64,000 nt of DNA from Endobugula sp965225895 (GTDB taxonomy: Bacteria > Pseudomonadota > Gammaproteobacteria > Pseudomonadales > Cellvibrionaceae). Shown here piece by piece: positions 11,132 through 20,612 of the stretch (the stretch's first letter is position 1; each line of letters begins with the position of its first letter). The position numbers and the translations under genes are program-made. Location: positions 124,001 to 188,000 of the forward strand of contig CBDDBR010000011.1 in assembly GCA_965225895.1 (NCBI GenBank), written 5' to 3'. The notes under the pieces were generated by a model, which did no database searches, had not been told where the DNA came from, and was given only the letters and a program-made list of their open reading frames with translations.

Positions 11132-12355
11132 ATGGCAAAAGAAAAGTTTGAACGTAATAAACCCCACGTCAACGTGGGCACGATTGGTCACGTTGACCAT
11201 GGTAAAACAACACTAACAGCGGCGTTAACACGCGTATGTGCTGAAGTATGGGGCGGCGACGCAGTTGCATTCGATGGTATCGATAATGCACCAGAAGAGC
11301 GTGAGCGCGGTATTACCATTGCAACGTCACACGTTGAATATGATTCACCTGATCGTCACTACGCACACGTAGATTGCCCAGGTCACGCCGATTATGTAAA
11401 AAACATGATTACAGGTGCGGCACAAATGGATGGCGCGATCTTAGTATGTGGTGCGACTGATGGTCCTATGCCACAAACACGTGAGCACATCTTGTTATCA
11501 CGTCAGGTTGGTGTACCTTACATTGTTGTATTCCTAAACAAAGCAGACCTTCTTGCAGAAGACTGTGGCGGCGTAGGTTCTGAAGAATATGACGAAATGT
11601 TAGAGCTTGTTGAAATGGAATTGCGTGAATTATTAGACGCTTACGAATTTCCAGGTGATGACACACCAATTATTGCAGGTTCTGCATTAATGGCGCTTAA
11701 CGGTGAAGACGATAACGAATTAGGTACTTCTGCAGTTAAGAAACTAGTAGAAACACTAGACGAGTACATTCCAGAGCCAGAGCGTGCAATCGATCAACCA
11801 TTCCTAATGCCAATTGAAGATGTATTCTCAATTTCAGGTCGTGGTACGGTAGTTACTGGTCGTGTTGAGCGCGGTATCATCACTGTGGGTGACGAAATCG
11901 AAATCGTAGGTATCAAAGAAACAACTAGCACCACATGTACTGGTGTTGAGATGTTCCGTAAGTTACTTGACGAAGGTCGTGCGGGTGAGAACGTAGGTGT
12001 TCTACTTCGTGGTACTAAGCGTGACGAGATTGAGCGTGGTCAAGTACTGTGTGTACCGGGTTCAGTGAAGCCGCATACAACATTTGAAGCAGAAATCTAT
12101 GTATTATCAAAAGATGAAGGTGGTCGTCATACACCATTCTTTAAAGGTTACCGTCCACAGTTTTACTTCCGTACAACTGATGTAACGGGTGCTTGTGAGT
12201 TGCCAGAAGGTGTTGAAATGGTAATGCCTGGCGATAACGTACAAATGGTAGTGACATTGATTCACCCAGTAGCGATGGAAGACGGTTTACGTTTTGCGAT
12301 TCGTGAAGGTGGTCGTACTGTTGGTGCAGGTGTTGTTGCTAAAATTATTGAATAA
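11132..12355 (+). CDS. tufB: Elongation factor Tu, copy next to the tRNA cluster
   Basis: GTPase that delivers aminoacyl-tRNA to the ribosome. G-domain motifs are GHVDHGKT (residues 19-26), DCPGH and NKAD; domains 2 and 3 follow to a total of 407 aa. ATG start with AGGAG upstream. It is probably co-transcribed with the four preceding tRNAs. The protein is identical to the second copy at 31011-32234, and I count only about ten base differences between them, all silent including the start codon. Sequence similarity stops at the gene ends, which points to gene conversion. Confidence 0.98.
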   Translation: MAKEKFERNKPHVNVGTIGHVDHGKTTLTAALTRVCAEVWGGDAVAFDGIDNAPEERERGITIATSHVEYDSPDRHYAHVDCPGHADYVKNMITGAAQMDGAILVCGATDGPMPQTREHILLSRQVGVPYIVVFLNKADLLAEDCGGVGSEEYDEMLELVEMELRELLDAYEFPGDDTPIIAGSALMALNGEDDNELGTSAVKKLVETLDEYIPEPERAIDQPFLMPIEDVFSISGRGTVVTGRVERGIITVGDEIEIVGIKETTSTTCTGVEMFRKLLDEGRAGENVGVLLRGTKRDEIERGQVLCVPGSVKPHTTFEAEIYVLSKDEGGRHTPFFKGYRPQFYFRTTDVTGACELPEGVEMVMPGDNVQMVVTLIHPVAMEDGLRFAIREGGRTVGAGVVAKIIE

Positions 12356-12386
12356 TATTCGATGATTTTCTGGCCGTAAGGTCATC

Positions 12387-12421
12387 AAGCCGAGACGATT
12401 TATCGTCTCGGCTTGTGTTTT
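12387..12421 (+). terminator. Intrinsic terminator after tufB
   Basis: A perfect 12-bp stem AAGCCGAGACGA/TCGTCTCGGCTT with a four-base loop is followed by a T-rich but interrupted tract (GTGTTTT). It separates tufB from tRNA-Trp. Confidence 0.82.
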
Positions 12422-12452
12422 ATCAGGCGTTTATAAGTCTGAAGAGTGATAT

Positions 12453-12528
12453 AGGCCAGTAGTTCAATTGGTAGAGCGTCGGTCTCCAAAACCGAAAGTT
12501 GGGGGTTCGAGTCCCTCCTGGCCTGCCA
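12453..12528 (+). tRNA. tRNA-Trp (CCA)
   Basis: Acceptor AGGCCAG/CTGGCCT, anticodon loop CTCCAAA and encoded CCA. It sits directly upstream of secE, as in pseudomonads, and is probably on the same transcript. Confidence 0.97.
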
Positions 12529-12586
12529 TTTTAGAGTGTCTCAATCTGTATATGTTGATATAGTAGATTGTTGAACCAATATTGGG

Positions 12587-12967
12587 GTGAGTGTGAACGC
12601 TAAAGTAGAATCAAATGACTATCCGCTAAACTGGCTACGATGGTTGGTGGTTGTTGCGTTAGTGGCCATTGGTGTTATAGGCAATTCTTACTATAACGAA
12701 AATGAGTTGGCGCTATTGTATAGAGTCGTTATTTTGTTAGCCCTTGGTCTTGTGACTTTGTGGGTTGCTGTAGGTACATCGCAAGGTTCTGCGCTGTGGG
12801 AAGTGGTTAAAGCTTCTCAAGCTGAAGTGCGCAAAGTTGTTTGGCCTTCCCGTCAAGAAACGAATCAAACGACGTTAATCGTTGTGGTCTTAACCGTGAT
12901 TATGTCATTTATCTTGTGGGGTTTAGATACTTTTATCGGTTGGATCGCCTCTCTAATTATAGGATAG
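12587..12967 (+). CDS. secE: Protein translocase subunit SecE
   Basis: Clamp subunit of the SecYEG inner-membrane channel. At 126 aa it is the three-helix form of Gammaproteobacteria: TM segments at about 15-37, 42-62 and 95-122, with the conserved cytoplasmic hinge EVRKVVWPSRQET before the last helix. The start is GTG at 12587, giving MSVNAK, which resembles the usual N terminus; a second GTG six bases later is possible. It is followed after seven bases by nusG, the usual pair. Confidence 0.95.
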   Translation: MSVNAKVESNDYPLNWLRWLVVVALVAIGVIGNSYYNENELALLYRVVILLALGLVTLWVAVGTSQGSALWEVVKASQAEVRKVVWPSRQETNQTTLIVVVLTVIMSFILWGLDTFIGWIASLIIG

Positions 12968-12974
12968 CAAATAT

Positions 12975-13508
12975 ATGTCTAAACGTTGGTATGTAGTGCA
13001 CGCCTATTCTGGATATGAAAAGAAAGTGGCGGCTGCCATAAAAGAACGTATTGAATTGAATGGCATGGAAGACTCTTTTGGTGAGGTGTTAGTGCCTACA
13101 GAAGAAGTTGTTGAGATGCGTGGCGGTCAAAAACGTAAGTCAGAAAGAAAGTTTTTTCCAGGTTATGTTTTAGTCGAAATGGAATTAACCGATGAATCAT
13201 GGCACTTAATTAAAGAAACGCCCCGAGTGATGGGTTTTATTGGTGGTAAGGCAGATGAGCCTGCGCCAATTACAACCAAAGAAGCAGAGTTAATCCTTCA
13301 GCGTATTGATGATGCCGTAGAAAAACCTAAGCCAAAAACTATTTTTGAGCCAGGTGAAATGGTGCGCGTTATTGATGGGCCATTTAATGACTTTAATGGT
13401 GTTGTTGAAGAAGTGAATTATGAAAAAAGTCGCCTGCAAGTAGCAGTGTTGATTTTTGGACGTTCTACGCCTGTAGAGTTAGAGTTTGGTCAGGTAGAAA
13501 AAGTTTAA
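12975..13508 (+). CDS. nusG: Transcription termination/antitermination protein NusG
   Basis: Binds RNA polymerase at the clamp to promote processive elongation, and links it to Rho or the ribosome. The NGN domain starts at KRWYVVHAYSGYEKKV and the C-terminal KOW domain lies around GEMVRVIDGPFNDFNGVV. Length 177 aa is typical. It directly follows secE and precedes the L11-L1 genes. Confidence 0.97.
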   Translation: MSKRWYVVHAYSGYEKKVAAAIKERIELNGMEDSFGEVLVPTEEVVEMRGGQKRKSERKFFPGYVLVEMELTDESWHLIKETPRVMGFIGGKADEPAPITTKEAELILQRIDDAVEKPKPKTIFEPGEMVRVIDGPFNDFNGVVEEVNYEKSRLQVAVLIFGRSTPVELEFGQVEKV

Positions 13509-13527
13509 GTGTAATAAAAATCTTTTA

Positions 13528-13553
13528 AAGCGAGCTTTATGCTCGCTTTATTA
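13528..13553 (+). terminator. Hairpin after nusG, possible weak terminator
   Basis: AAAGCGAGC/GCTCGCTTT stem with a five-base loop, followed by only a short ATT. The missing T run makes it a weak terminator, or a processing hairpin, between secE-nusG and rplK. A separate rplK promoter is expected in 13554-13720, but I could not identify a convincing one. Confidence 0.5.
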
Positions 13554-13722
13554 GCAAGTGGTCTTTTACTTTATTACTGTCTAGTTGTGATAGTGTTTTA
13601 GTAAAAGGTATTAGGGGAGCCTGAGACAAGTAAGTGCTTTCAATAGTGGCATAGTAATATGGCATTTATATGAAATTTTGACTTATTTTGAGGCGTTATA
13701 ACCCATTATTTAGGAGTCGAGA

Positions 13723-14157
13723 ATGGCTAAGAAAGTAGAATCTTACATCAAGCTTCAGGTTGGTGCAGGTAAAGCAAATCCAAGTCCCCCTGTTGGTCCA
13801 GCATTGGGTCAGCACGGCGTAAATATCATGGAGTTCTGTAAAGCATTTAATGCACAGACTCAAAACATTGAAGCGGGCGCACCAGTACCTGTTGTGATCA
13901 GTGTTTATAGTGATCGTAGTTTCACATTTGAAATGAAAACACCGCCAGCGGCGTTTTTGTTACGTAAAGCAGCAGGTATCTCTAAAGGTAGCGGCCGTCC
14001 AAACACTGAAAAAGTGGGTAAAGTGACACGTGAACAGTTAGAAGAAATCGCAAAAGCTAAAGAGCCAGATTTAACTGCAGCCGATATGGATGCAGCGGTA
14101 CGTACTATCGCAGGTAGTGCTGTTAGTGCTGGTATTGAAGTAGAGGGAGTTAAGTAA
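13723..14157 (+). CDS. rplK: 50S ribosomal protein L11
   Basis: Part of the GTPase-associated centre of the large subunit; binds 23S rRNA with the L10 stalk and is needed for RelA activation. The N-terminal KLQVGAGKANPSPPVGPALG proline-rich hinge is diagnostic, and the C-terminal rRNA-binding domain follows. Length 144 aa. TAGGAG lies eight bases before the ATG. It is followed one base later by rplA, so L1 feedback control on the leader is likely by analogy with E. coli. Confidence 0.98.
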   Translation: MAKKVESYIKLQVGAGKANPSPPVGPALGQHGVNIMEFCKAFNAQTQNIEAGAPVPVVISVYSDRSFTFEMKTPPAAFLLRKAAGISKGSGRPNTEKVGKVTREQLEEIAKAKEPDLTAADMDAAVRTIAGSAVSAGIEVEGVK

Positions 14158-14158
14158 A

Positions 14159-14854
14159 ATGGCTAAATTAACGAAACGTCAAAAACTGGCTCAAGAAAAA
14201 GTAGATTCTACGAAGCAATACAGTATCGAAGAAGCGGTAAATATTCTTAAAGAGTTATCAACTGTTAAGTTTGAAGAAACTGTTGATGCAGCAATCAATC
14301 TAGGTATTGATGCGCGTAAATCAGATCAAACCGTTCGTGGCGCTACATCATTGCCACATGGTACTGGTAAAGTAGTACGTGTTGCAGTGTTTACACAAGG
14401 TGCTAACGCTGAAGCAGCTAAAGAAGCGGGTGCCGATTTAGTTGGTATGGAAGAATTAGCGGCAGAAGTTAAGAAAGGCAATATGGATTTTGATGTTGTT
14501 ATTGCTGATCCAGCGGCAATGCGTGTTGTTGGTCAATTAGGTACTATCTTAGGGCCTCGTGGTCTTATGCCTAACCCAAAAACAGGTACAGTAACGCCAG
14601 ATGTTGCAACAGCAGTGAAAAATGCTAAAGCAGGTCAGGTGCGTTACCGTGCTGATAAAGGCGGCATTATTCATGGCGGTATTGGCCGTGTTAATTTTGA
14701 TGCGTCAGCTATCAAAGAAAACCTTGAAGCTTTATTAGCCGATTTGAAAAAATCAAAGCCAGCCACTGCAAAAGGCGTGTATTTAAAGAAAATTTCTTTA
14801 AGCACAACTATGGGGCCAGGTATTACAGTAGATATCGCAAGTTTGGAAGCATAA
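14159..14854 (+). CDS. rplA: 50S ribosomal protein L1
   Basis: Forms the mobile L1 stalk at the E site and represses its own operon by binding the rplK leader. The signature GPRGLMPNPKTGTV is present near residue 140, and the two-domain L1 fold spans 231 aa. It starts one base after the rplK stop, so coupled translation is likely. Confidence 0.98.
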   Translation: MAKLTKRQKLAQEKVDSTKQYSIEEAVNILKELSTVKFEETVDAAINLGIDARKSDQTVRGATSLPHGTGKVVRVAVFTQGANAEAAKEAGADLVGMEELAAEVKKGNMDFDVVIADPAAMRVVGQLGTILGPRGLMPNPKTGTVTPDVATAVKNAKAGQVRYRADKGGIIHGGIGRVNFDASAIKENLEALLADLKKSKPATAKGVYLKKISLSTTMGPGITVDIASLEA

Positions 14855-14882
14855 TCCAAATTAGCAAAACGAACTTTGGGGT

Positions 14883-15030
14883 CTGCTAAATGTTGAGTTT
14901 TAGCAGGCTGTCAAAGACCGTAGGGGTTGTTATTAGTTGAAGGTAATTCTGATTACTAAGATTAATAGGCTTAATGAATTTAATGAGTATTTTTCGTTAA
15001 ATGACCCTTCGCAGATGGTGAGAACCCAAA
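14883..15030 (+). promoter_or_regulatory. Ribosomal protein L10 leader (autoregulatory mRNA element)
   Basis: The rplA-rplJ gap holds the conserved pieces of the L10 leader in order: GTCAAAGACCGTAGG near 14909, GGCTTAATGA near 14969 and CGCAGATGGTGAGAACCC near 15010. They resemble the E. coli element bound by the L10-L7/L12 complex. A hairpin CTGCTAAA/TTTAGCAG at 14884-14906 opens the region. Bound L10 would block rplJ translation. The rest of the gap up to 15178 shows no gene; a promoter is expected but not clear. Confidence 0.8.
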
Positions 15031-15178
15031 TCTAAATTGAATTGTTTTGTTTAGTTACAAAATAAGAAATGCGAGATTTGAGCACCGAAACGCTTATTTA
15101 CAGAAGTTATGTAAGTAAGTCATGTAACGATTATTCTTCACGCAGTTTGTGAGAGTGATCAATTTTAGGAGATAACTC

Positions 15179-15709
15179 GTGGCATTAGCATTAGAAGACA
15201 AGAAACAGATTGTCGCTGAAGTTAACGAGACTGCTAGCAATGCATTGTCCCTAGTCATCGCTGACGCCCGTGGCGTTAACGTGACAGATATGACAAGTTT
15301 GCGTAAGTTAGCGCGTGAAAATAATGTTGAACTTCGTGTAATTCGTAATACGCTTGCGAAACGTGCATTTGGTGAAACAGAATTTGATTGTGTTAATGAT
15401 GCGTTAGTAGGGCCGTCGATATTTGGTTTTTCTATGGAAGATCCAGGTGCCGCAGCTCGAATCTTTAAAGATTTCGCGAAAGAAAACGAAAACTTTGAAG
15501 TTAAAGCTTTGTCAGTGGGTGGCAAGTTATTGGAAGCTGGTCAGATTGATGCCCTAGCTAAACTACCAACACGCGATCAAGCGTTAGGTATGTTGGCAAG
15601 CGTAATGATCGCTCCAGTCACCAAGTTGGTTCGTACTTTCAACGAAGTACCTACCAAAGTAACACGTGCTGTTGCAGCCGTTCGCGACCAAAAACAGGAA
15701 GCTGCTTAA
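15179..15709 (+). CDS. rplJ: 50S ribosomal protein L10
   Basis: Base of the L7/L12 stalk, anchored on 23S rRNA next to L11. The N-terminal domain (LEDKKQIVAEVNE, ARGVNVTDMTSLRKLARE) and the C-terminal helix that binds L7/L12 dimers are visible over 176 aa. The start is GTG at 15179 with AGGAG seven bases upstream. It is followed by rplL, and expression is probably limited by the L10 leader upstream. Confidence 0.97.
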   Translation: MALALEDKKQIVAEVNETASNALSLVIADARGVNVTDMTSLRKLARENNVELRVIRNTLAKRAFGETEFDCVNDALVGPSIFGFSMEDPGAAARIFKDFAKENENFEVKALSVGGKLLEAGQIDALAKLPTRDQALGMLASVMIAPVTKLVRTFNEVPTKVTRAVAAVRDQKQEAA

Positions 15710-15772
15710 ATAACACATTGTGTGAATTTATCAGTTTATTAATTATTAATTTTTTATCGGGAGATTTGGGTC

Positions 15773-16153
15773 ATGGCTCTATCTAAAGACGATATTTTGA
15801 ATGCTATTGCTGACATGTCAGTAATGGAAGTTGTTGAATTAGTTGAAGCAATGGAAGAAAAATTCGGTGTTTCTGCTGCTGCTGCAGTTGCAGTTGCTGC
15901 ACCTGCTGCTGGCGGTGACGCTGGTGGTGCTGCTGCTGAGCAGACTGAATTTGATGTTGTTTTAACTGCTGCTGGCGACAAGAAAGTTAACGCTATTAAA
16001 GCAGTTCGCGCTATCACAGGTCTTGGCTTGAAAGAAGCTAAAGAAATGGTAGAAGGCGTACCAGCAACTGTTAAAGAAGGTGTTTCTAAAGCAGACGCTG
16101 AAGAAGTGAAAAAGCAGCTTGAAGAAGCTGGCGCATCTGCAGAATTGAAATAA
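15773..16153 (+). CDS. rplL: 50S ribosomal protein L7/L12
   Basis: Stalk protein present in multiple copies that recruits translational GTPases. It has the N-terminal dimerisation domain, an Ala/Gly-rich flexible hinge at about residues 38-53, and the conserved C-terminal domain (GDKKVNAIKAVR, GLGLKEAKEMVE). Length 126 aa. GGGAG lies upstream of the ATG. Confidence 0.98.
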   Translation: MALSKDDILNAIADMSVMEVVELVEAMEEKFGVSAAAAVAVAAPAAGGDAGGAAAEQTEFDVVLTAAGDKKVNAIKAVRAITGLGLKEAKEMVEGVPATVKEGVSKADAEEVKKQLEEAGASAELK

Positions 16154-16215
16154 TTCTTTCAGTGCGAAACCCTTATTTCGTGAGCGATAGTCTTATCGCG
16201 CATTAATTAAGGTTA

Positions 16216-16245
16216 AGGCTGACGGGTTTTCCCGTCGGCCTTTTT
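16216..16245 (+). terminator. rplL-rpoB attenuator
   Basis: A stem of about 12 bp (AAGGCTGACGGG with CCCGTCGGCCTT, one G-T pair) and a TTTT loop is followed by a T run. In E. coli a partial terminator at the same place lowers rpoBC transcription relative to the ribosomal genes; the same role is inferred here. The remaining gap to rpoB (16246-16421) shows no gene. Confidence 0.82.
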
Positions 16246-16421
16246 CCGTTTACAGTTTACGGGATGCTGCCAACCATAGAATTGAGCTATTTTGGCTTTA
16301 AAGCATCGAATAATCTGCCAGAATTTTGGACATGTATCGGTAGTGAAACCGATACATAAAATAAAACGCAATACGCGTTACACAAGGTTAGCGCCTTTAC
16401 AATACAGGCTGAGGCATACAG

Positions 16422-19400
16422 ATGGCTTACTCATATACTGAGAAAAAACGTATCCGCAAGGACTTCGGCAAATTGCCCCATGTAATGGATGTTCCGTATC
16501 TTCTAGCGATTCAGCTAGACTCTTATCGCAAATTTACCCAAGCAGGTATTTCTCTAGAAGAGCGATTAGATATTGGTTTACATGCTGCATTTAAATCGGT
16601 CTTTCCGATTGTAAGTTATTCAGGCAGTGCTGCACTTGAATATGTTAGTTATAAATTAGGTAAGGTTGCTTTTGATGTTACAGAATGTATTTCTCGTGGC
16701 GCAACCTACGCTGCGCCACTGCGCGTAAAAGTTCGTTTAATTATCTATGATAAAGAATCGTCAAATAAAACGATTAAAGATATTAAAGAGCAAGAAGTGT
16801 ATATGGGTGAAATTCCCTTAATGACTGATAACGGTACTTTCGTCATCAATGGTACTGAGCGAGTGATTGTTTCTCAGTTACACCGTTCTCCTGGTGTATT
16901 CTTCGATCATGATAAAGGTAAAACACACTCTTCAGGTAAGTTGCTTTATTCTGCACGTATTATTCCTTACCGTGGCTCATGGTTAGATTTTGAATTTGAC
17001 CCTAAAGATTTAGTTTTTGTTCGTATTGACCGTCGTCGTAAATTACCAGCAACGATCTTACTACGTGCATTAGGCTATACCTCAGAAGAAATGCTGGATA
17101 TGTTTTTTACTACCAGCAGCTTTGAAATGTCTAAAGATCGAGAGTTCTTATTAGAGCTTGTACCATCTCGCCTACGTGGTGATGTGGCTACTTTCGATAT
17201 TAAAGATAAAAAAGGTAATGTGTTAATTGAAGAAGGTCGTCGTATTACGGCACGCCATATTCGCGATCTTGAAAAAGCGAAAGTGACTCAGTTACTCGTA
17301 CCAGAAGAGTACTTAGTGGGCCGTGCTTTAGCGAAAGATATTATCGATACTAATTCAGGTGAGTTAGTTTTTGAATGTAATACAGAAATCACCGCTGAAG
17401 TGATCGATAAATTAGTTGAAGTAGGTATTACTTCAATTGAAACGCTATACACCAATGATTTAGATTGTGGTGCGTTTATTTCAGATACCTTACGTTCGGA
17501 TGCTGCAAGAACAGAACTTGAAGCGTTAGTTGAAATCTATCGTATGATGCGCCCAGGTGAGCCACCGACAAAAGAATCTGCAGAAGGTCTATTCCAAAAC
17601 TTATTCTTTACACCAGATCGTTATGACTTATCTGTTGTAGGTCGTATGAAGTTCAATCGCCGTTTAAAACGTGAAGACGAAACAGGCGAAGGCATCTTAT
17701 CAAGAGAAGATATTGTTGAAGTATTAAAAACACTAATATCTATCCGTAATGGTGATGGTGTAGTGGATGATATTGATCACTTAGGTAACCGTCGTATTCG
17801 TTCTGTTGGTGAAATGGCAGAAAACCAATTCCGTGTAGGTCTTGTGCGTGTAGAACGTGCGGTGAAAGAGCGTCTTTCAGTGGCTGAATCAGAAGGCCTA
17901 ATGCCACAAGATTTAGTGAATGCTAAACCAGTATCAGCGGCTATTAAAGAATTTTTCGGTTCATCACAGCTTTCACAGTTTATGGATCAGAATAACCCGT
18001 TATCAGAGATCACGCATAAGCGTCGTGTTTCTGCATTGGGGCCTGGTGGCTTAACGCGTGAACGTGCAGGCTTTGAAGTACGTGACGTGCATCCAACACA
18101 CTATGGTCGTGTATGTCCAATTGAAACACCAGAAGGTCCAAACATTGGTTTGATTAACTCGCTAGCAACTTATGCGCGTACCAATAGTTATGGTTTCCTT
18201 GAAAGTCCATATCGTCGTGTGATTGACGGTAAAGTGACCGACGAAATTGACTTTTTATCGGCGATTAACGAAGCCGAATATATTATTGCTCAGGCATCAG
18301 CAGAATTAAATGACGCTGGTGAGTTAGTCGAAGAGCTAGTATCTGTTCGTCACATGAACGAATTTACCTTAAAAGGTCCAGAAGATGTTCAGTATATGGA
18401 TGTTTCGCCTCGTCAGGTTGTATCTGTTGCGGCATCATTGATTCCATTCCTAGAACACGATGATGCGAACCGTGCATTGATGGGATCGAACATGCAACGT
18501 CAGGCTGTTCCTACATTAAAGGCTGATAAGCCGCTAGTAGGTACGGGTATGGAGCGACATGTAGCATCAGACTCTGGTGTTTGTGTGGTTGCTAAACGTG
18601 GTGGCATTATTGAGCGTGTTGATGCAGGCCGTATTGTTGTTCGTGCGAGCGATGCAGAAACAGAAAGCGGTGATGCTGGTGTAGATATTTATAATCTTAC
18701 CAAGTACACGCGTTCTAACCAAAATACATGTATTAACCAGCGTCCTATTGTTTCTGTTGGTGACACGATTGTACGCGGTGATATTCTTGCTGATGGCCCA
18801 TCGGTAGATATGGGTGAGCTAGCGCTAGGTCAGAATATGCGTATCGCATTTATGCCTTGGAATGGTTATAACTTTGAGGATTCAATCCTTGTTTCTGAGC
18901 GTGTGGTAGAAGAAGACCGTTTTACAACGATACATATTCAAGAGTTAACGTGTATCGCCCGTGACACGAAGTTAGGTAGTGAAGAGATTACCTCTGATAT
19001 TCCTAATGTGGGCGAAAGTGCACTATCGAAGTTAGATGAGTCAGGTATTGTATATATTGGTGCCGAAGTTGGCCCTGGTGATATTCTTGTGGGTAAAGTG
19101 ACACCAAAAGGTGAAACACAATTAACGCCAGAAGAAAAATTACTCCGTGCTATCTTTGGTGAAAAAGCGTCAGACGTTAAAGATACGTCATCACGTGTAC
19201 CATCAAGTACCAAAGGTACGGTAATTGATGTACAAGTCTTCACACGCGACGGTCTTGAAAAAGATGCACGTTCTAAAGCTATCGAAGATATGCAGCTTGA
19301 AACCGTACGTAAAGATTTAAATGAAGAGTTTCGTATTGTTGAAGCGGCAACGTTAGGTCGTTTACGTCGAGTACTTGAAGGCCAAAAAGCGGCATCAGGT

Positions 19401-20510
19401 AAAACAGTGAAGAAAGGCACTGAGTTAACGGAAGAGCTATTAGCTGATTTAGATAAAGAGCAGCTATTTAATCTTCGTGTGGCTGACGATGCAGTGAACG
19501 AACAAATTGACCGCGCAGAAGAGCAGTTAAAAGAGCGTCGTACGATCCTTGATGAGCGTTTTGAAGATAAAAAACGTAAATTGCAAACGGGTGATGACCT
19601 CGCTCCAGGTGTACTGAAAATTGTTAAGGTATATCTTGCTATTAAACGTCGTATTCAGCCTGGTGATAAAATGGCAGGACGTCACGGTAACAAAGGTGTT
19701 ATCTCTGTGATTATGCCTGTTGAAGATATGCCTTACGATGAAAATGGCGAGCCTATCGATATCGTTCTTAACCCACTAGGTGTTCCTTCGCGAATGAACG
19801 TAGGTCAGGTGTTAGAAATGCACTTGGGTCTTGCAGCAAAAGGATTAGGTCGCAAAATTGATACAATGATTCGTCAAGAAAAAGCCGTATCAGAAGTGCG
19901 TGGATTCCTTGAAGACGTGTATAACAAAACGGGTGAGAAGAAAGACAAAGAAGATCTTAATAGCTTCTCTGATAGTGAATTAATGGATATGGCGCATAAC
20001 TTACGTGGTGGTGTGCCAATGGCAACACGCGTATTTGATGGTGCGAAAGAAGCCGAAATTAAATCATTACTACGTTTAGCGGACTTACCTGATAGTGGTC
20101 AAATGACGCTATTTGACGGCCGTTCAGGTGATGCGTTTACGCGTCCTGTTACCGTGGGCTATATGTATGTATTAAAACTTAACCACTTGGTTGATGACAA
20201 AATGCATGCACGTTCAACAGGTTCTTATAGTCTTGTAACGCAACAACCATTGGGCGGTAAAGCTCAGTTTGGTGGTCAGCGCTTTGGTGAGATGGAAGTC
20301 TGGGCACTAGAAGCTTATGGTGCGGCATATACACTACAAGAAATGTTGACAGTGAAATCGGATGACGTTGCTGGTCGTACTAAAATGTATAAAAACATTG
20401 TTGATGGTGATCATCGCATGGAACCAGGTATGCCGGAATCCTTTAACGTATTGGTTAAAGAAATCCGTTCGCTAGGTATTAATATGGAATTAGAAACTGA
20501 TCCTAAGTAA
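16422..20510 (+). CDS. rpoB: DNA-directed RNA polymerase subunit beta
   Basis: Second largest core subunit, forming one pincer and part of the active site. At 1362 aa it is full length. The rifampicin pocket reads FFGSSQLSQFMDQNNPLSE followed by THKRRVSALGPGGL near residues 510-540, with Asp, His and Ser at the common resistance positions, so the allele looks wild type. The active-site region (GYNFEDSILVSERVV), the flap and the C-terminal GGKAQFGGQRFGEMEVWALEA are intact. GAGG lies seven bases before the ATG. Confidence 0.99.
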   Translation: MAYSYTEKKRIRKDFGKLPHVMDVPYLLAIQLDSYRKFTQAGISLEERLDIGLHAAFKSVFPIVSYSGSAALEYVSYKLGKVAFDVTECISRGATYAAPLRVKVRLIIYDKESSNKTIKDIKEQEVYMGEIPLMTDNGTFVINGTERVIVSQLHRSPGVFFDHDKGKTHSSGKLLYSARIIPYRGSWLDFEFDPKDLVFVRIDRRRKLPATILLRALGYTSEEMLDMFFTTSSFEMSKDREFLLELVPSRLRGDVATFDIKDKKGNVLIEEGRRITARHIRDLEKAKVTQLLVPEEYLVGRALAKDIIDTNSGELVFECNTEITAEVIDKLVEVGITSIETLYTNDLDCGAFISDTLRSDAARTELEALVEIYRMMRPGEPPTKESAEGLFQNLFFTPDRYDLSVVGRMKFNRRLKREDETGEGILSREDIVEVLKTLISIRNGDGVVDDIDHLGNRRIRSVGEMAENQFRVGLVRVERAVKERLSVAESEGLMPQDLVNAKPVSAAIKEFFGSSQLSQFMDQNNPLSEITHKRRVSALGPGGLTRERAGFEVRDVHPTHYGRVCPIETPEGPNIGLINSLATYARTNSYGFLESPYRRVIDGKVTDEIDFLSAINEAEYIIAQASAELNDAGELVEELVSVRHMNEFTLKGPEDVQYMDVSPRQVVSVAASLIPFLEHDDANRALMGSNMQRQAVPTLKADKPLVGTGMERHVASDSGVCVVAKRGGIIERVDAGRIVVRASDAETESGDAGVDIYNLTKYTRSNQNTCINQRPIVSVGDTIVRGDILADGPSVDMGELALGQNMRIAFMPWNGYNFEDSILVSERVVEEDRFTTIHIQELTCIARDTKLGSEEITSDIPNVGESALSKLDESGIVYIGAEVGPGDILVGKVTPKGETQLTPEEKLLRAIFGEKASDVKDTSSRVPSSTKGTVIDVQVFTRDGLEKDARSKAIEDMQLETVRKDLNEEFRIVEAATLGRLRRVLEGQKAASGKTVKKGTELTEELLADLDKEQLFNLRVADDAVNEQIDRAEEQLKERRTILDERFEDKKRKLQTGDDLAPGVLKIVKVYLAIKRRIQPGDKMAGRHGNKGVISVIMPVEDMPYDENGEPIDIVLNPLGVPSRMNVGQVLEMHLGLAAKGLGRKIDTMIRQEKAVSEVRGFLEDVYNKTGEKKDKEDLNSFSDSELMDMAHNLRGGVPMATRVFDGAKEAEIKSLLRLADLPDSGQMTLFDGRSGDAFTRPVTVGYMYVLKLNHLVDDKMHARSTGSYSLVTQQPLGGKAQFGGQRFGEMEVWALEAYGAAYTLQEMLTVKSDDVAGRTKMYKNIVDGDHRMEPGMPESFNVLVKEIRSLGINMELETDPK

Positions 20511-20532
20511 TTATTATTACTGACTTGTGCGT

Positions 20533-20562
20533 GATAAGTGCTAACACACGTTAGCACTTATC
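20533..20562 (+). repeat. Perfect 13-bp inverted repeat between rpoB and rpoC
   Basis: GATAAGTGCTAAC and its exact reverse complement are separated by ACAC. The RNA hairpin would sit 22 bases after the rpoB stop. There is no T run, so it is not a standard terminator. It may be a processing or stabilising structure, or a protein-binding palindrome. Confidence 0.8.
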
Positions 20563-20612
20563 TTAAGAATATAAATCATCAAAAAATTTAATTCCCAACT
20601 GGAGGAATAGCC

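Noticed and set aside
13684..13708. TTGACT/TATAAC pair before rplK as a promoter
   Set aside because: The spacer is only about 13 bases, too short for sigma70.
15094..15525. 143-codon minus-strand frame over rplJ and its leader
   Set aside because: It is antisense to rplJ and the L10 leader, with no family resemblance.
18938..19420. 160-codon minus-strand frame inside rpoB
   Set aside because: A codon-use shadow; rpoB is continuous here and the antisense product is low-complexity Ser/Thr-rich.
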